Assembly (NCBI GenBank): GCA_964512635.1
Contig: CAZEJB010000001.1
Location: 62,001-126,000, forward strand
Length of the DNA: 64,000 nucleotides
Direction of reading: 5' to 3'
Source of the DNA: JADZFO01 sp964512635
GTDB lineage: Bacteria; 4484-113; JAFGCY01
The number at the start of each line of letters is the position of its first letter. The stretch's first letter is position 1. The translations under genes were made by a program, and so were the position numbers. The notes beneath the pieces are model-generated. The model did no database searches, was not told the origin of the DNA, and saw only the letters and a list, made by a program, of their open reading frames with translations. Positions 17,492-25,982 of this stretch are shown here, piece by piece.

Positions 17492-19012
17492 GTGACTGCA
17501 TTCAGGAAATTATGGTCCATAACAGGGCTGCTACTGCTGGTTGCGTCGAGCTGCGCCACCGGCAACACTGGCGGCAAGCCGCTGCCGGAGTTCATCCGCA
17601 CCGGCGTGGCGGGCCAGGACTTGCGGGAGCCAGCGGCAGCTATTGACCTGAATGACGACCCGCATGTCATAGAGATCGATCTGACTGCCGAGGTTTCGCA
17701 GTATGAATTCATCGCGGGACATCCCAGCGAGGTCTGGACCTATAACGGTCAGCTTCCCGGTCCGCAGATCGAGGCGCAGGTCGGCGATGAACTGATCGTC
17801 CACTTCCATAACGAGCTGCCAATGGAGACCATGGTGCACTGGCACGGTATCCGGCTGCCTCAGGCGATGGATGGCAGCCACGCCAGCCAGGATCCTGTGC
17901 CCCCCGGTGGCAACTTTGAATACCGCTTCACGCTGCCGGACGCGGGACTGTACTGGTACCACCCGCATGTGGCGGCGGATGACCAGTTCAGCCGCGGGCT
18001 CTATGGCACGATCCTGGTGCGCGACCCGGCGGATCCCCTTGCAGACCTGCCCAGCCGGGTGCTCGTGCTGAGCGATATTGAACTGGACAGCCATGGGCAG
18101 GTAGTTCCGGCCTCGGAGCGGGAACACGATGAGATTGAGCATTCACTGGGCACTATTGGCAACACGCTGCTGGTTAATGGCCAGATTGAGGCGGAGCTGG
18201 ACATGCAGAGGGGCGGGCGCGAGCGCTGGTACCTGGTCAATGCTGCTGCGGCCCGCGTGTTCAAGCTTGGGCTGGAAGGCGGAAGTCTTTGGCAGGTTGG
18301 TTCTGATGGCGGCTTAATTGAGCAGCCAGTTGAAATCAGCAGCCAGGTGATGGCTCCGGGCGAACGCTGCGAGCTGGTTGTGGATGCGCCCGATAAGGCT
18401 GCCTCAGGCAGACTGCTCAACCTTAGCTACCAGCAGCTCTTCCTCGTCGACTCCTACACTCCTGAGCCAGATCGAGGCCTTTTGAACCTGTCCTACAGCG
18501 GGGAAGCAATGCCTGACCCGGAGCCTCTTCCCACTCAGCTGCGTGATTTCCCGGAGTTTGCCGCACCTGTGCAGTCACGCGGCTTTCAGCTGACCGCTAT
18601 CGTTCCTGGCGACCAGCACAGCAGTGCTTCCACACTGCACGAAACAGCGAGTGGCGGTCATGGCGATCTTTCAGGAGTGAAGTTCAGAATCAATGGCGAG
18701 ACCTTCCCGAATGTGCCGATAATCGAGGCGAAGCTTGGAAGCGTTGAAGAGTGGCGGCTCAATAACCACACCGGCATGGACCACCCATTCCACCTGCATG
18801 GCTTCCGCTTTCAGCTTGTGGCGATAAATGACGTTCCAGTTGAGAGCCGCGAGTGGAAGGACACGCTCAACCTACCGGGTTCAGTACAAGGTACAGACTG
18901 GTACAAGGTGCTGGTCAGTCTTGACGGCTACCCGGGCCTGTGGCCCTATCACTGCCACATTCTGCATCATCAGGAGCTTGGCATGATGGCAGAAGTACGC
19001 GTCACTCCGTGA
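17492..19012 (+). CDS. Multicopper oxidase lipoprotein
   Basis: 506 residues from GTG 17492, with a lipoprotein signal (LLLLVASSC). Three-domain multicopper oxidase: H116-W-H118-G, H157-P-H159, H431-PFHLHG and the C-terminal H487-C488-H489...H493....M498 supply the trinuclear and type 1 copper ligands; the Met suggests a CueO/CotA-like moderate potential. Such enzymes couple oxidation of Cu(I), Fe(II), Mn(II) or phenolics to reduction of oxygen. The envelope position and the neighbouring cytochrome genes make metal oxidation or detoxification likely. No long Met-rich insertion of the CueO type is seen. It is convergent with the tetrahaem cytochrome gene. Confidence 0.92.
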   Translation: MTAFRKLWSITGLLLLVASSCATGNTGGKPLPEFIRTGVAGQDLREPAAAIDLNDDPHVIEIDLTAEVSQYEFIAGHPSEVWTYNGQLPGPQIEAQVGDELIVHFHNELPMETMVHWHGIRLPQAMDGSHASQDPVPPGGNFEYRFTLPDAGLYWYHPHVAADDQFSRGLYGTILVRDPADPLADLPSRVLVLSDIELDSHGQVVPASEREHDEIEHSLGTIGNTLLVNGQIEAELDMQRGGRERWYLVNAAAARVFKLGLEGGSLWQVGSDGGLIEQPVEISSQVMAPGERCELVVDAPDKAASGRLLNLSYQQLFLVDSYTPEPDRGLLNLSYSGEAMPDPEPLPTQLRDFPEFAAPVQSRGFQLTAIVPGDQHSSASTLHETASGGHGDLSGVKFRINGETFPNVPIIEAKLGSVEEWRLNNHTGMDHPFHLHGFRFQLVAINDVPVESREWKDTLNLPGSVQGTDWYKVLVSLDGYPGLWPYHCHILHHQELGMMAEVRVTP

Positions 19013-19110
19013 CGACGAGTTTGCCAAGCAAGGTCCAGCCGCGCACAGTTGCTGCAGTCTGATCTGGCTGCGACCAGTCGACTCTGCGGCCATCTGGCCC
19101 GGTGCAAGCT

Positions 19111-19144
19111 CAAAACAAAACAGCCACGGCACAGGCCGTGGCTG
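19111..19144 (-). terminator. Rho-independent terminator after tetrahaem cytochrome
   Basis: On the minus strand a perfect 10-bp stem (CAGCCACGGC, loop CTGT, GCCGTGGCTG) is followed by TTTTGTTTTG. It lies about 40 bp after the cytochrome stop and may also end transcripts of the oxidase from the other side. Confidence 0.9.
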
Positions 19145-19183
19145 TAATCTTGTTCCGGTTGAGCTCAAAGCTGCGGTGGACCG

Positions 19184-19672
19184 CTACTTCTTGGGCTTGT
19201 GATCGGCAAGCTTCTTGACCGCGTCGCTGTACTTGAACTCCTTGAAGTTCGGGTTGCCAGCCTTGGCGTGGCAAACCTTGCAGGAAGCTTCGGTCGGAAC
19301 TGTCATGGTGCTCTTCTTCTTGGCCTTGTCGTTCATCGGGACCTTCATGTGGTCGCCGGCCGGGCCATGACAGGACTCGCACTGGATGCCGACCAGCTTG
19401 GGGGTCTTGTCAATGCTGCTGAAGCCGCCGGGCTTCTTGTAGCCGGTGACATGGCAGCCGATGCACTTGTCGTCCTTCTTCTGCTTGTCGTTCAGACGAT
19501 CCCAGGCCTTGGCCATCGGCCACTTGCTCCAGGCCGCTACCTGATCCTTGTGGCACAGCTTGCAGTTCTTCTCAGGATCGCCAACATACTTATTCTCGTC
19601 CGCGCCTACCGAACTGAATGCAAACCCCAGGACGAGCAGCGCGGGGAGCACCCAGGCTAACACCTTGCTCAT
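19184..19672 (-). CDS. Periplasmic tetrahaem c-type cytochrome, c554-like
   Basis: 162 residues from ATG 19672, with GGAGGTG just upstream; a longer frame to 19729 is less likely. A Sec signal (VLAWVLPALLVLGFAFSSVGA) precedes four CXXCH haem sites: CKLCH, CIGCH, CESCH and CKVCH. The spacing and the segment GIQCESCHGPAGDH match the cytochrome c554/c'-like domain. It is lysine-rich (KDKTPK..., NDKAKKK), so it is basic, which would suit docking to acidic partners. Probable role: soluble periplasmic electron carrier. It lies 155 bp downstream of the MtrB-like gene on the same strand but has its own promoter-like region and a strong terminator. Confidence 0.9.
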   Translation of the reverse strand: MSKVLAWVLPALLVLGFAFSSVGADENKYVGDPEKNCKLCHKDQVAAWSKWPMAKAWDRLNDKQKKDDKCIGCHVTGYKKPGGFSSIDKTPKLVGIQCESCHGPAGDHMKVPMNDKAKKKSTMTVPTEASCKVCHAKAGNPNFKEFKYSDAVKKLADHKPKK

Positions 19673-19715
19673 TACACACCTCCAGGAGGAGTCAACAGCC
19701 ATGACGCCTCTGACT

Positions 19716-19721
19716 ATTATA
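19716..19721 (-). promoter_or_regulatory. TATAAT -10 box for tetrahaem cytochrome
   Basis: The complement of 19716-19721 reads TATAAT, 43 bp upstream of the ATG at 19672. The -35 position holds no good hexamer, which would fit an activator-dependent promoter. It overlaps the first of two TATATCGTT repeats. Confidence 0.4.
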
Positions 19722-19749
19722 TCGTTCAATCAGACGCGAATATATCGTT
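19718..19749. repeat. Direct repeat TATATCGTT x2 at cytochrome promoter
   Basis: TATATCGTT occurs exactly at 19718-19726 and 19741-19749, 23 bp apart start to start (about two helical turns). This is a typical layout for a dimeric activator. The second copy lies about 20 bp upstream of the -10 box, near the -35 region. Confidence 0.4.
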
Positions 19750-19827
19750 TTTGTCCCGTTTAATTCAAAACGGTCCAACTTGCCCCAATCCTGGAGCGCC
19801 TGCATGGCCGCGGCATCCCGCGGCTGT

Positions 19828-22017
19828 TTAGAACTCCAGCTTGTAATCCACGGCGACGGTCACAGCCGTGGCATCCAGGCCCGGGAACCTGCCGTAGCTG
19901 CGGTCATACCATTCCAGGCTCAGGCCAATCGGGCCGAGGCACTTGAACTTGAAGTCCGCCCCGGCCGAAGTCTGGGTAAACTCCTCTGAGCCAGTTCCAT
20001 CGTCGAGGGCCAGGCGCAGCGCGTAGCTGACATCCTCGTCATCGTTGCTGTAGCTGGCGATGTAGCCGGTGCTGTCGGTCGTGTAGCCGGTGGTGTCACC
20101 GGGGATTTCGAGATCCGCCTGGCTGCCGCGATAGGCCAGCGAGAAATAGCGGCCGTCATCCATCGCATGCGTCCAGCAGGTCTCGAAGTAGTTCTCGTCA
20201 AAGTTGGTCGCCCGGCCGTCATTGGCCAGCTCGCTGCTGTGCAAAGTGAAGTCAAACTGGTTGTTGCAATCGTAGACATAGCTCAGGCCGTGGGTCCGGC
20301 TCAGGCGCTGGTCATAGAACAGACTCGGACTTGCGGCGGCCGTCAGCTCAGTCGAGGGCATGTCGCCCTGGCTGTAATCAACCCGCGTGGTGAAGAAGAA
20401 GTCCTCACCGAGCTCCTGGCGCATGTTGAACCAGGCCTCGTCATACTTCGGGGTCAGGACGGTGGTGGCCGCAGCCACATCGACCGGGCGAACCAGTGAT
20501 CCGCTGCGCAGCAGGCTGAAGACAAATGCGTTCTGCATGTTCAGCTTGGCGTAGTCCAGATCCCGGTGCTTGTAGCCTGCTTCATAGAGACCGCCGTTGT
20601 CGCCGGCATAGGTCAGAGCCAGGCCAAACTCGTCAAAGTTCTCGACATGGCTGGAGACCACGTTGTCGTCCGCGTTCTCCTTGGCGCGATACTCCGCGCT
20701 GAACTCCCAGTTGCAGTCGGGGGCATAGCGCAGCCCAAGCGTGTAGTCCTGGCTGGCAAACTCGCTGTCCGGCAGCTGGTCGTACTGATAAGCCGACGCG
20801 TTGACCTTGCCGTAGGCTGAGAAGTCAGCATTAAGCTGGGCATCCAGCTTGAGCATGCTGTTGTCGATCTCGCCGCCGGTGATGCCGGTGGCGGAGGCAT
20901 CGAAGGCTGTGCCGGTCTGGCGGAACTGGCCCTTGACGTCGCAGCCAATATCAAAGTTGTACTGATAGGCCAGGCGCCTGAGCGAGTAGTCGCCAAGCGG
21001 AGTGATAGCCTTGCGGTCCACATCAAAATCGCGATACTCGAGGAGCATGTTGTCCCACTCCCCGCGATGCCAGCGCAGCTTAATGTTGTCCCCAGCAATC
21101 TCGTGCTCCACCAGTGCCGGGTTGTTCCCGAAGGAGTCCCAGGCATGGCCGGCGAGCAGATAGCTGTCACTCTCAATCGTCAGCGGCCAGAGCGTCAAGC
21201 GGCCCCAGGCGCGGCCCGAGCGGCGGTTGATGTCATCCCAGCGCAGCTCGAAACGGTTGCGGCTGAAATACTGATCACCAAAATAGAGCTTGCCAGAGCT
21301 GTACCAGTCGCGGGGCAGGTTGCCATACTGGTCCACTGAGGCGCTGTTGCCATCAACATTGCCGTAGACCGCCGCGAAGCTGATCCAGTTGCCGGTGCCT
21401 TCGGCCTTGCAGCCGCACTTGGTGCAGCAGCGATCCGGCGCGAAGATATGCTCATGATCCAGGTTCGGCGCCGGCTTGCAGCACTCATCACCCCAGCTTT
21501 CGGTCATGCCTTCAGCCGGCGTACTTTCTATCGCAACGGAGCTGTCCCCTTCACTCGACGCAGCGGCCTCTGCAGCCCCGGCGGCCCCGGCAGCATCGCC
21601 ACCAGCGCCGGCATCTGCACCAGCACCGGGGGCGCCGCCTGGAATGAAGCTGCTGTAAAACCCACTGGGATCGGACGAAGCGGCGGCGTCGGCAGTGGAG
21701 GAATCCTCCTCCGCACTGGGGGCCGTGTCGCCGCTGGCAGCGGTTTCTGCGCTGGCGGCAATCTCGGCTTCGCTGCCGGCCGCAGGATCTGTGCCCGCCT
21801 GCGTATCGCCTCCGACTGGTGCCGCGGCGGAACTTGCGGTCCCTTCCTGCGCATCAGCGCCCGCGGCAAAGGGCTGGTAGAAGTCCTTTTCTGTTTCGGC
21901 TGCGCCGGCACTGGCCGGAGCGGCGGGCGCACTCGAATCTTCAGCTGCGGCGGCTGATGCCAGACCAAGAAGCCCGGTCAGCATCAACATCGCCCAAAAT
22001 GCATAGCCTCGGCTCAT
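19828..22017 (-). CDS. MtrB/PioB-like outer-membrane beta-barrel
   Basis: 729 residues with a Sec signal (FWAMLMLTGLLGLASAAAA). Residues ~28-185 are an Ala/Gly/Ser/Glu low-complexity linker containing two FYxxF motifs. A cysteine cluster follows (DECCKP, then CCTKCGC, ~190-215), and then about 500 residues of alternating beta pattern rich in Tyr/Asp turns, ending in Leu-Glu-Phe as barrel proteins do. The size and its place 15 bp downstream of a multihaem cytochrome in one operon fit MtrB/PioB porins, which sheath a cytochrome through the outer membrane. MtrB proteins also carry N-terminal CxxC motifs; this cluster is denser. The assignment is by architecture and context, not by a recognised signature. 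Confidence 0.75.
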   Translation of the reverse strand: MSRGYAFWAMLMLTGLLGLASAAAAEDSSAPAAPASAGAAETEKDFYQPFAAGADAQEGTASSAAAPVGGDTQAGTDPAAGSEAEIAASAETAASGDTAPSAEEDSSTADAAASSDPSGFYSSFIPGGAPGAGADAGAGGDAAGAAGAAEAAASSEGDSSVAIESTPAEGMTESWGDECCKPAPNLDHEHIFAPDRCCTKCGCKAEGTGNWISFAAVYGNVDGNSASVDQYGNLPRDWYSSGKLYFGDQYFSRNRFELRWDDINRRSGRAWGRLTLWPLTIESDSYLLAGHAWDSFGNNPALVEHEIAGDNIKLRWHRGEWDNMLLEYRDFDVDRKAITPLGDYSLRRLAYQYNFDIGCDVKGQFRQTGTAFDASATGITGGEIDNSMLKLDAQLNADFSAYGKVNASAYQYDQLPDSEFASQDYTLGLRYAPDCNWEFSAEYRAKENADDNVVSSHVENFDEFGLALTYAGDNGGLYEAGYKHRDLDYAKLNMQNAFVFSLLRSGSLVRPVDVAAATTVLTPKYDEAWFNMRQELGEDFFFTTRVDYSQGDMPSTELTAAASPSLFYDQRLSRTHGLSYVYDCNNQFDFTLHSSELANDGRATNFDENYFETCWTHAMDDGRYFSLAYRGSQADLEIPGDTTGYTTDSTGYIASYSNDDEDVSYALRLALDDGTGSEEFTQTSAGADFKFKCLGPIGLSLEWYDRSYGRFPGLDATAVTVAVDYKLEF

Positions 22018-22032
22018 CTTCCTTCCCCCAGC

Positions 22033-23241
22033 TTAATTGTCGAAGAAGAAATAATCTTCGTTACTGCCGTGATGGTCGCTGTGGCAGCCCGTGCTCCAGC
22101 AGGTCTGTGCCGGGAAGTGCTGTACCCGGTCACTGTGGCACTGCAGGCACAGGCCGCGTCCGCTCATCTTCAGCAGGTTGGGGCTGTTGCTGCCGTGGGA
22201 GTCATGGCAGGTACTGCAGCCCTGGCCCAGGCCGGCCTCGTAGCCCGCATGGGCGTAAACGAAGGGGCCCTGCTTATCAACGTGACACACGAAGCACAGC
22301 TCATCCTTATTGGCCGTCAGCATGGCCCTGCCTTCACCGCCATGGGGGTTATGGCACTCAACGCACTTCAGACCGCTGCGCGGATCTGTGTCGTCAATGG
22401 GATGGTGGCTGAACTTGGCGAACTCGAGGCGCTGAGTCTGGTGGCAGGTCAGGCAGACCTCGTTGGCGCTGGCGCGCAGATTGTGCTGGTTTAGCTGCGA
22501 ATGCACATCATGACAATCGACGCAGCCGACGCCGGTCTTCACATGTGTGTTGCGGCTGTATTCCGGTGCGAAGGTCTCATCCTTGTGGCAGGTCAGGCAG
22601 ACCGCATCGGCCTCGCCGGGGCTGGCGCAGGAGAAAGCGCCGATTCCGGCCTTGCGGCCCCAGTGATTACCGCCGGGTCCATGGCAGCTTTCGCAGCCGC
22701 GCATATTCGGTGCCTTCTGCCAGTCGGTGTCGGTGAGGCTGTGCATAGACTCCTTCCAGGAGCTGCACTGCTCGGTATGGCAGGTCATGCAGGCCTCACT
22801 GCCTGTGTATTCGGCTCCGGCAGTGGCTGCTTCGAAGCCGGGGTATGGCTCCTGGCGGCTCGGGTTGAGAGTGGCGTCAATATTTGAGCCATGTACTTCG
22901 CTGTGACAAGCCGAAGTCCAGCAAGTCACCAGCGGGTAATGCTGCTCTTTGTCCTGGTGGCACTCAAGGCACAAGGTACGGTCAGCTTTGACAAGACCAC
23001 CGTGACCGCCAGTTCCGGTCTCGAGGTGGCAGCTTGTGCACTTGCCTTCAAAAGCCGGCTGGTGATGGAACTCGAATTTGGTCGCAGCATCGCCGTGGCA
23101 CATCGTGCAATCAGCGCCTGTGACGTCATCCGGTGCATCGACACCTTCGACTTTATCGAACTGCGTGTTTACGAAGCCACTGGTAGCCATGAACACCAGG
23201 GCCCCGACAGCGGCAGCAACCTGCTTTGCCACTGCAAACAT
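22033..23241 (-). CDS. Periplasmic multihaem cytochrome c with 14 haem sites (DmsE/MtrA-type)
   Basis: 402 residues with an N-terminal signal (VAAAVGALVFMATSG) and AAGGAGG upstream of the ATG. It contains 12 CXXCH motifs (CTMCH, CTSCH, CLECH, CMTCH, CESCH, CLTCH, CVDCH, CLTCH, CVECH, CFVCH, CSTCH, CLQCH) plus two CX4CH motifs (CWTSACH and CWSTGCH). The two CX4CH sites sit in near-identical surroundings (CLxCH...QH.P..TCW...CHS..HGSN), so the protein carries an internal repeat. MtrA/DmsE/PioA proteins are periplasmic wires that insert into an outer-membrane barrel. The operon position before the MtrB-like gene supports that role. It carries more sites than the usual ten. Confidence 0.9.
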   Translation of the reverse strand: MFAVAKQVAAAVGALVFMATSGFVNTQFDKVEGVDAPDDVTGADCTMCHGDAATKFEFHHQPAFEGKCTSCHLETGTGGHGGLVKADRTLCLECHQDKEQHYPLVTCWTSACHSEVHGSNIDATLNPSRQEPYPGFEAATAGAEYTGSEACMTCHTEQCSSWKESMHSLTDTDWQKAPNMRGCESCHGPGGNHWGRKAGIGAFSCASPGEADAVCLTCHKDETFAPEYSRNTHVKTGVGCVDCHDVHSQLNQHNLRASANEVCLTCHQTQRLEFAKFSHHPIDDTDPRSGLKCVECHNPHGGEGRAMLTANKDELCFVCHVDKQGPFVYAHAGYEAGLGQGCSTCHDSHGSNSPNLLKMSGRGLCLQCHSDRVQHFPAQTCWSTGCHSDHHGSNEDYFFFDN

Positions 23242-23335
23242 AAGCTAAGTCCTCCTTATCCGCGTCTGCCACCTGGAAACCAGGAACCTAGCTCAACCCT
23301 CTGAAGCGGGCCAATATTAACATAGATAAGGAACT

Positions 23336-23355
23336 TATCCCCGATATCTGAGATA
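23336..23355. promoter_or_regulatory. 20-bp palindromic operator at 14-haem cytochrome promoter
   Basis: TATCCCCGATATCTGAGATA: outer TATC/GATA and inner GATATC are symmetrical with 3-bp spacers. It overlaps the end of the -10 box (complement of 23353-23358) and covers the expected transcription start, a position suited to a repressor or steric switch. It has the same plan as 45327-45346. Confidence 0.55.
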
Positions 23356-23381
23356 GTAATTTTTGGAACCTATTGTGTAAA
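23353..23381 (-). promoter_or_regulatory. Sigma-70-type promoter of cytochrome/barrel operon
   Basis: On the minus strand TTTACA (complement of 23376-23381), a 17-bp spacer and TACTAT (complement of 23353-23358) match the consensus at 5 of 6 positions each. The leader to the ATG at 23241 is about 105 nt. Confidence 0.6.
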
Positions 23382-23442
23382 TTATTGACTCGCTGTCCTG
23401 ATATTTCGGTCTGTTTAACTAGTGAATGCTGATTATTACAGT

Positions 23443-24465
23443 TTACTTTTCAACTTCAACGGTTGCTACCGCGGCCAGGAAGGGTTTGTCAGCCTGTCGC
23501 GCGCGCAGCCAGACGAACAGATAGTAAGTGCCGGGCTTGCCCTTGTAGTCCATCCGCGGCGTGCACTTGAAGTAGCCGCCGACGCTGTCGATCTCGACCA
23601 CCGGCTCAGTCGGCAGCTTGTTGAACTGCAAGCGCGAATCCACGGGTGTCAGCGCCTGAAACAAGGTCTCCGCTTCACGGTACTCCGAAGTCTTGGCCAG
23701 CCAGCGCCGATCCCGGGCTTTGGGCAGTTCTTCATAACCAAGAATCACCGCCTCAAGCTTGAAGATCGCGCTGTCGAAGCGGCCAACGAGTTCAACCTGT
23801 TCGCCCACACGGGCATAGAGAGGACAGTAGTAGGCGCCGCCAAGGCGGGTAACAAACTCCTGGGCTACCAATACCTCGCGGCCATTCGGGCTCATGGAGA
23901 AGCCGATTCCCACATCGGTGTAGTCAGGGTTCAGCATGGTCTTGCGGTGGCCAGGGCTGTTGAGTAGCGTGGTCATCGCGTCTTCCAGCAGCCGGTCGAT
24001 GTCCCCGAGGTCACCTTTCTTGTAATAAATGTTCTCGGCCAGCGAGTCATAGCAGCCCATCAAATTCCAGCGTCGCGTCGGCTTGCGGCCATCGAGGCCC
24101 CAGTGGCTGAAGTAGTCATTTGCCAGCATGTCATCCGCATGCGCCTTGGCTGCCTGTGCGGCCTGGGCGTCAAAGCCCACTCGTGCTGCGCCATCCTTGA
24201 CTCGGGCTTCGTTGATCAGACGCAGCATGATGTCCTGGGCCAGTCGGTAGTTGTCAGGATCGTTGAGATCCACGGCCGCTGCAGGTAAGGCGCGGCCACA
24301 GAGTATTCCTGCCAGCAGAAGAGCAGACACCCAGCGGCAAAACCGTCCGAGCAAAAGGCCAGATACAGGGCGGCATGGAACCTCGAGGTGATCAGGCATG
24401 AGCAAGTTAATGACGCGTGCAGAAGCGGGCCTATTCAGCCGCGATTGTGTCTGGAATTGGGCCAT
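23443..24465 (-). CDS. Secreted CAP/SCP-domain protein
   Basis: 340 residues. A membrane/signal segment (WVSALLLAGILCGRALPAAA) lies at residues ~45-64 after a longer than usual N-region; an internal ATG at residue 23 is a possible start. The CAP (CRISP/PR-1/YkwD) domain spans ~70-215: LRLINEARVKDG, AKAHADDMLANDYFSHWG, LAENIYYK and NSPGHRKTMLNPDYTDVGIGF. The conserved His and Glu of the CAP cavity are visible. The C-terminal ~110 residues form a beta-rich extension (YYLFVWLRARQADKPFLAAVATVEV). CAP proteins are extracellular and have varied, mostly unknown roles. It starts 15 bp after secG, suggesting one transcript. Confidence 0.88.
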   Translation of the reverse strand: MAQFQTQSRLNRPASARVINLLMPDHLEVPCRPVSGLLLGRFCRWVSALLLAGILCGRALPAAAVDLNDPDNYRLAQDIMLRLINEARVKDGAARVGFDAQAAQAAKAHADDMLANDYFSHWGLDGRKPTRRWNLMGCYDSLAENIYYKKGDLGDIDRLLEDAMTTLLNSPGHRKTMLNPDYTDVGIGFSMSPNGREVLVAQEFVTRLGGAYYCPLYARVGEQVELVGRFDSAIFKLEAVILGYEELPKARDRRWLAKTSEYREAETLFQALTPVDSRLQFNKLPTEPVVEIDSVGGYFKCTPRMDYKGKPGTYYLFVWLRARQADKPFLAAVATVEVEK

Positions 24466-24480
24466 GCCGGCTCCGCTGGT

Positions 24481-24720
24481 CTAGAGGTAGGTTCCGAGGA
24501 TGGCATACAGCAGGCACAGACCCAGGAAGGTGTAGCCCAGATTGCCCAGCAGCTTGCGCTTCTGCTCCTCGACGCCCACCGCACCGCGGTAGGTATCGGA
24601 CGCCCCGGTAATGGCCGCGCCAATGCCGTCGCTCTTCGTATTCAGCGAGAGCGTGACAAAGACAATGAAGCCGGAAACGGCTATCACGGCCACCAGAATG
24701 ATGGTGAAGATGAAACTCAT
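24481..24720 (-). CDS. secG: Preprotein translocase subunit SecG
   Basis: 79 residues from ATG 24720. Two hydrophobic helices (FTIILVAVIAVSGFIVFVTL and LGYTFLGLCLLYAILGTYL) flank a polar loop with SDGIGAAITGASDTYRG, the position of the conserved glycine-rich loop of SecG. Length and topology match SecG, the small accessory subunit of the SecYEG channel. The loop is less glycine-rich than in E. coli SecG and closer to the Gram-positive pattern, so the call is probable rather than certain. It lies just upstream of the exported CAP protein. Confidence 0.7.
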   Translation of the reverse strand: MSFIFTIILVAVIAVSGFIVFVTLSLNTKSDGIGAAITGASDTYRGAVGVEEQKRKLLGNLGYTFLGLCLLYAILGTYL

Positions 24721-24824
24721 ATCAGGGGCCGGAAGTATAACATGTGTTTGCCGGCTGCATGGCAATCACCGCGGCGGCCCCTCTGCAATAGCAGCGCACA
24801 GACGGCGCCGCCGTGCCTTCCTTA

Positions 24825-24830
24825 TATAAT
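24825..24830 (+). promoter_or_regulatory. TATAAT -10 box before the PTS operon
   Basis: Perfect TATAAT 30 bp upstream of the IIC start. No good -35 is seen at 16-18 bp, so the promoter may need an activator. Confidence 0.4.
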
Positions 24831-24860
24831 TAGGCCTCAGGGACTTCCTGGGGGTGGCTG

Positions 24861-25976
24861 ATGGCTGAGAACAAGGCGCTGGGTGGCCTGATGAAGCTCC
24901 GGCAGTATCTGCTGACCGGTGTGTCCTACGCGATACCCTTTGTCGCCTGTGGCGGCATTCTGATCGCCGCCGCGCTGGCCTTCTCCCCGATGAAGGAAGG
25001 CAGCGGGCCGGACCCCAGCGGCAGTCCGGTCCTGAGTATGATGCTGACTATCGGCGTAGCGGCTTTCAGCCTGCTCTTGCCGATCCTCGCCGGTTACATC
25101 AGCTATGCCATCGCGGGGCGCCCCGGCCTGGTGGCGGGTTTTGTCGGCGGCTGGCTCTGCGGTCACATCCCCATCGCCGGCCCGGTTGACGGCGGGCCAA
25201 CCGAGGTGTCTACCGGCTTTCTCGGCGCCCTGGTCGCCGGCCTGCTGGCGGGCTTCATCGTCAATCTGGTCAAGCAGATCCCGGTCGGCAAATACCTGAA
25301 ACCAATCATGCCGATCCTGATTATTCCGATCCTCTCCAGTTTGGCCATCGGTGTGCTGGTCCTGCTGGTAATCGGGCCGCCGATAGTGGCGATGAACGAG
25401 GGTCTCAAAGTCTGGCTGACGACCATGGGAACCGGAAACGCTGTCGTGCTGGCCATGATTTTGGGCGCGATGATCGCCTTTGATATGGGCGGCCCTGTCA
25501 ACAAGGCGGCTTTCTTCTTCGGGTCAGGTCTGATCGCTGAAGGCAACTATCTGGTGATGGGCGCGGTGGCTGCGGCGATCTGTACTCCCCCGCTGGGTAT
25601 GGGCCTGGCGACGCTGATCAACAAGAAACTCTGGAGCGAGGAAGAACGCGAAAGCGGCATCGCCGCCCTGACCATGGGCATGATCGGCATTACCGAGGGT
25701 GCGATTCCCTTCGCCGCCGCTGACCCGCTGCGGGTGATCCCTTCCATCATCGTTGGCGCAATGACCGCAAGCGTGATCTGCATGCTGAGCAAGGTCGGCG
25801 ATCATGCACCGCACGGCGGACCAATTGTCTTACCGGTGGTGGATAACCGCCTGATGTATGTTGTCGCAATCCTGGTCGGCACGTTGGTGACGGCGCTGAT
25901 GATCAATGCGCTGAAGGCCATCGGCCGGCCGAAGCTGTCGGTGGCGCCCGGTGTCGACCCCGGAGCGCAGGTATAA
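24861..25976 (+). CDS. PTS fructose-type permease subunit IIC
   Basis: 371 residues, integral inner-membrane transporter of the fructose/mannitol-type phosphotransferase family. It is entirely hydrophobic with about nine helices. Conserved pieces include LLTGVSYAIPFVACGGILIA, GFLGALVAGLLAGFIV, FDMGGPVNKAAFFFG and the GMIGITEGAIPFAAADP motif around the sugar site. Unlike E. coli FruA it carries no fused IIB domains; IIB is the next gene. With the downstream IIB and HPr-EI-IIA fusion it makes a complete sugar uptake and phosphorylation system. The sugar is probably fructose or, given the coupled mannosidase, mannose. It is the first gene of the operon. Confidence 0.9.
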   Translation: MAENKALGGLMKLRQYLLTGVSYAIPFVACGGILIAAALAFSPMKEGSGPDPSGSPVLSMMLTIGVAAFSLLLPILAGYISYAIAGRPGLVAGFVGGWLCGHIPIAGPVDGGPTEVSTGFLGALVAGLLAGFIVNLVKQIPVGKYLKPIMPILIIPILSSLAIGVLVLLVIGPPIVAMNEGLKVWLTTMGTGNAVVLAMILGAMIAFDMGGPVNKAAFFFGSGLIAEGNYLVMGAVAAAICTPPLGMGLATLINKKLWSEEERESGIAALTMGMIGITEGAIPFAAADPLRVIPSIIVGAMTASVICMLSKVGDHAPHGGPIVLPVVDNRLMYVVAILVGTLVTALMINALKAIGRPKLSVAPGVDPGAQV

Positions 25977-25982
25977 GGATTT

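Noticed and set aside
17191..17712. A 173-codon minus frame partly inside the multicopper oxidase
   Set aside because: Its start lies inside a real gene on the other strand. Only the part below ~17460 looks coding, and it is listed as a possible remnant.
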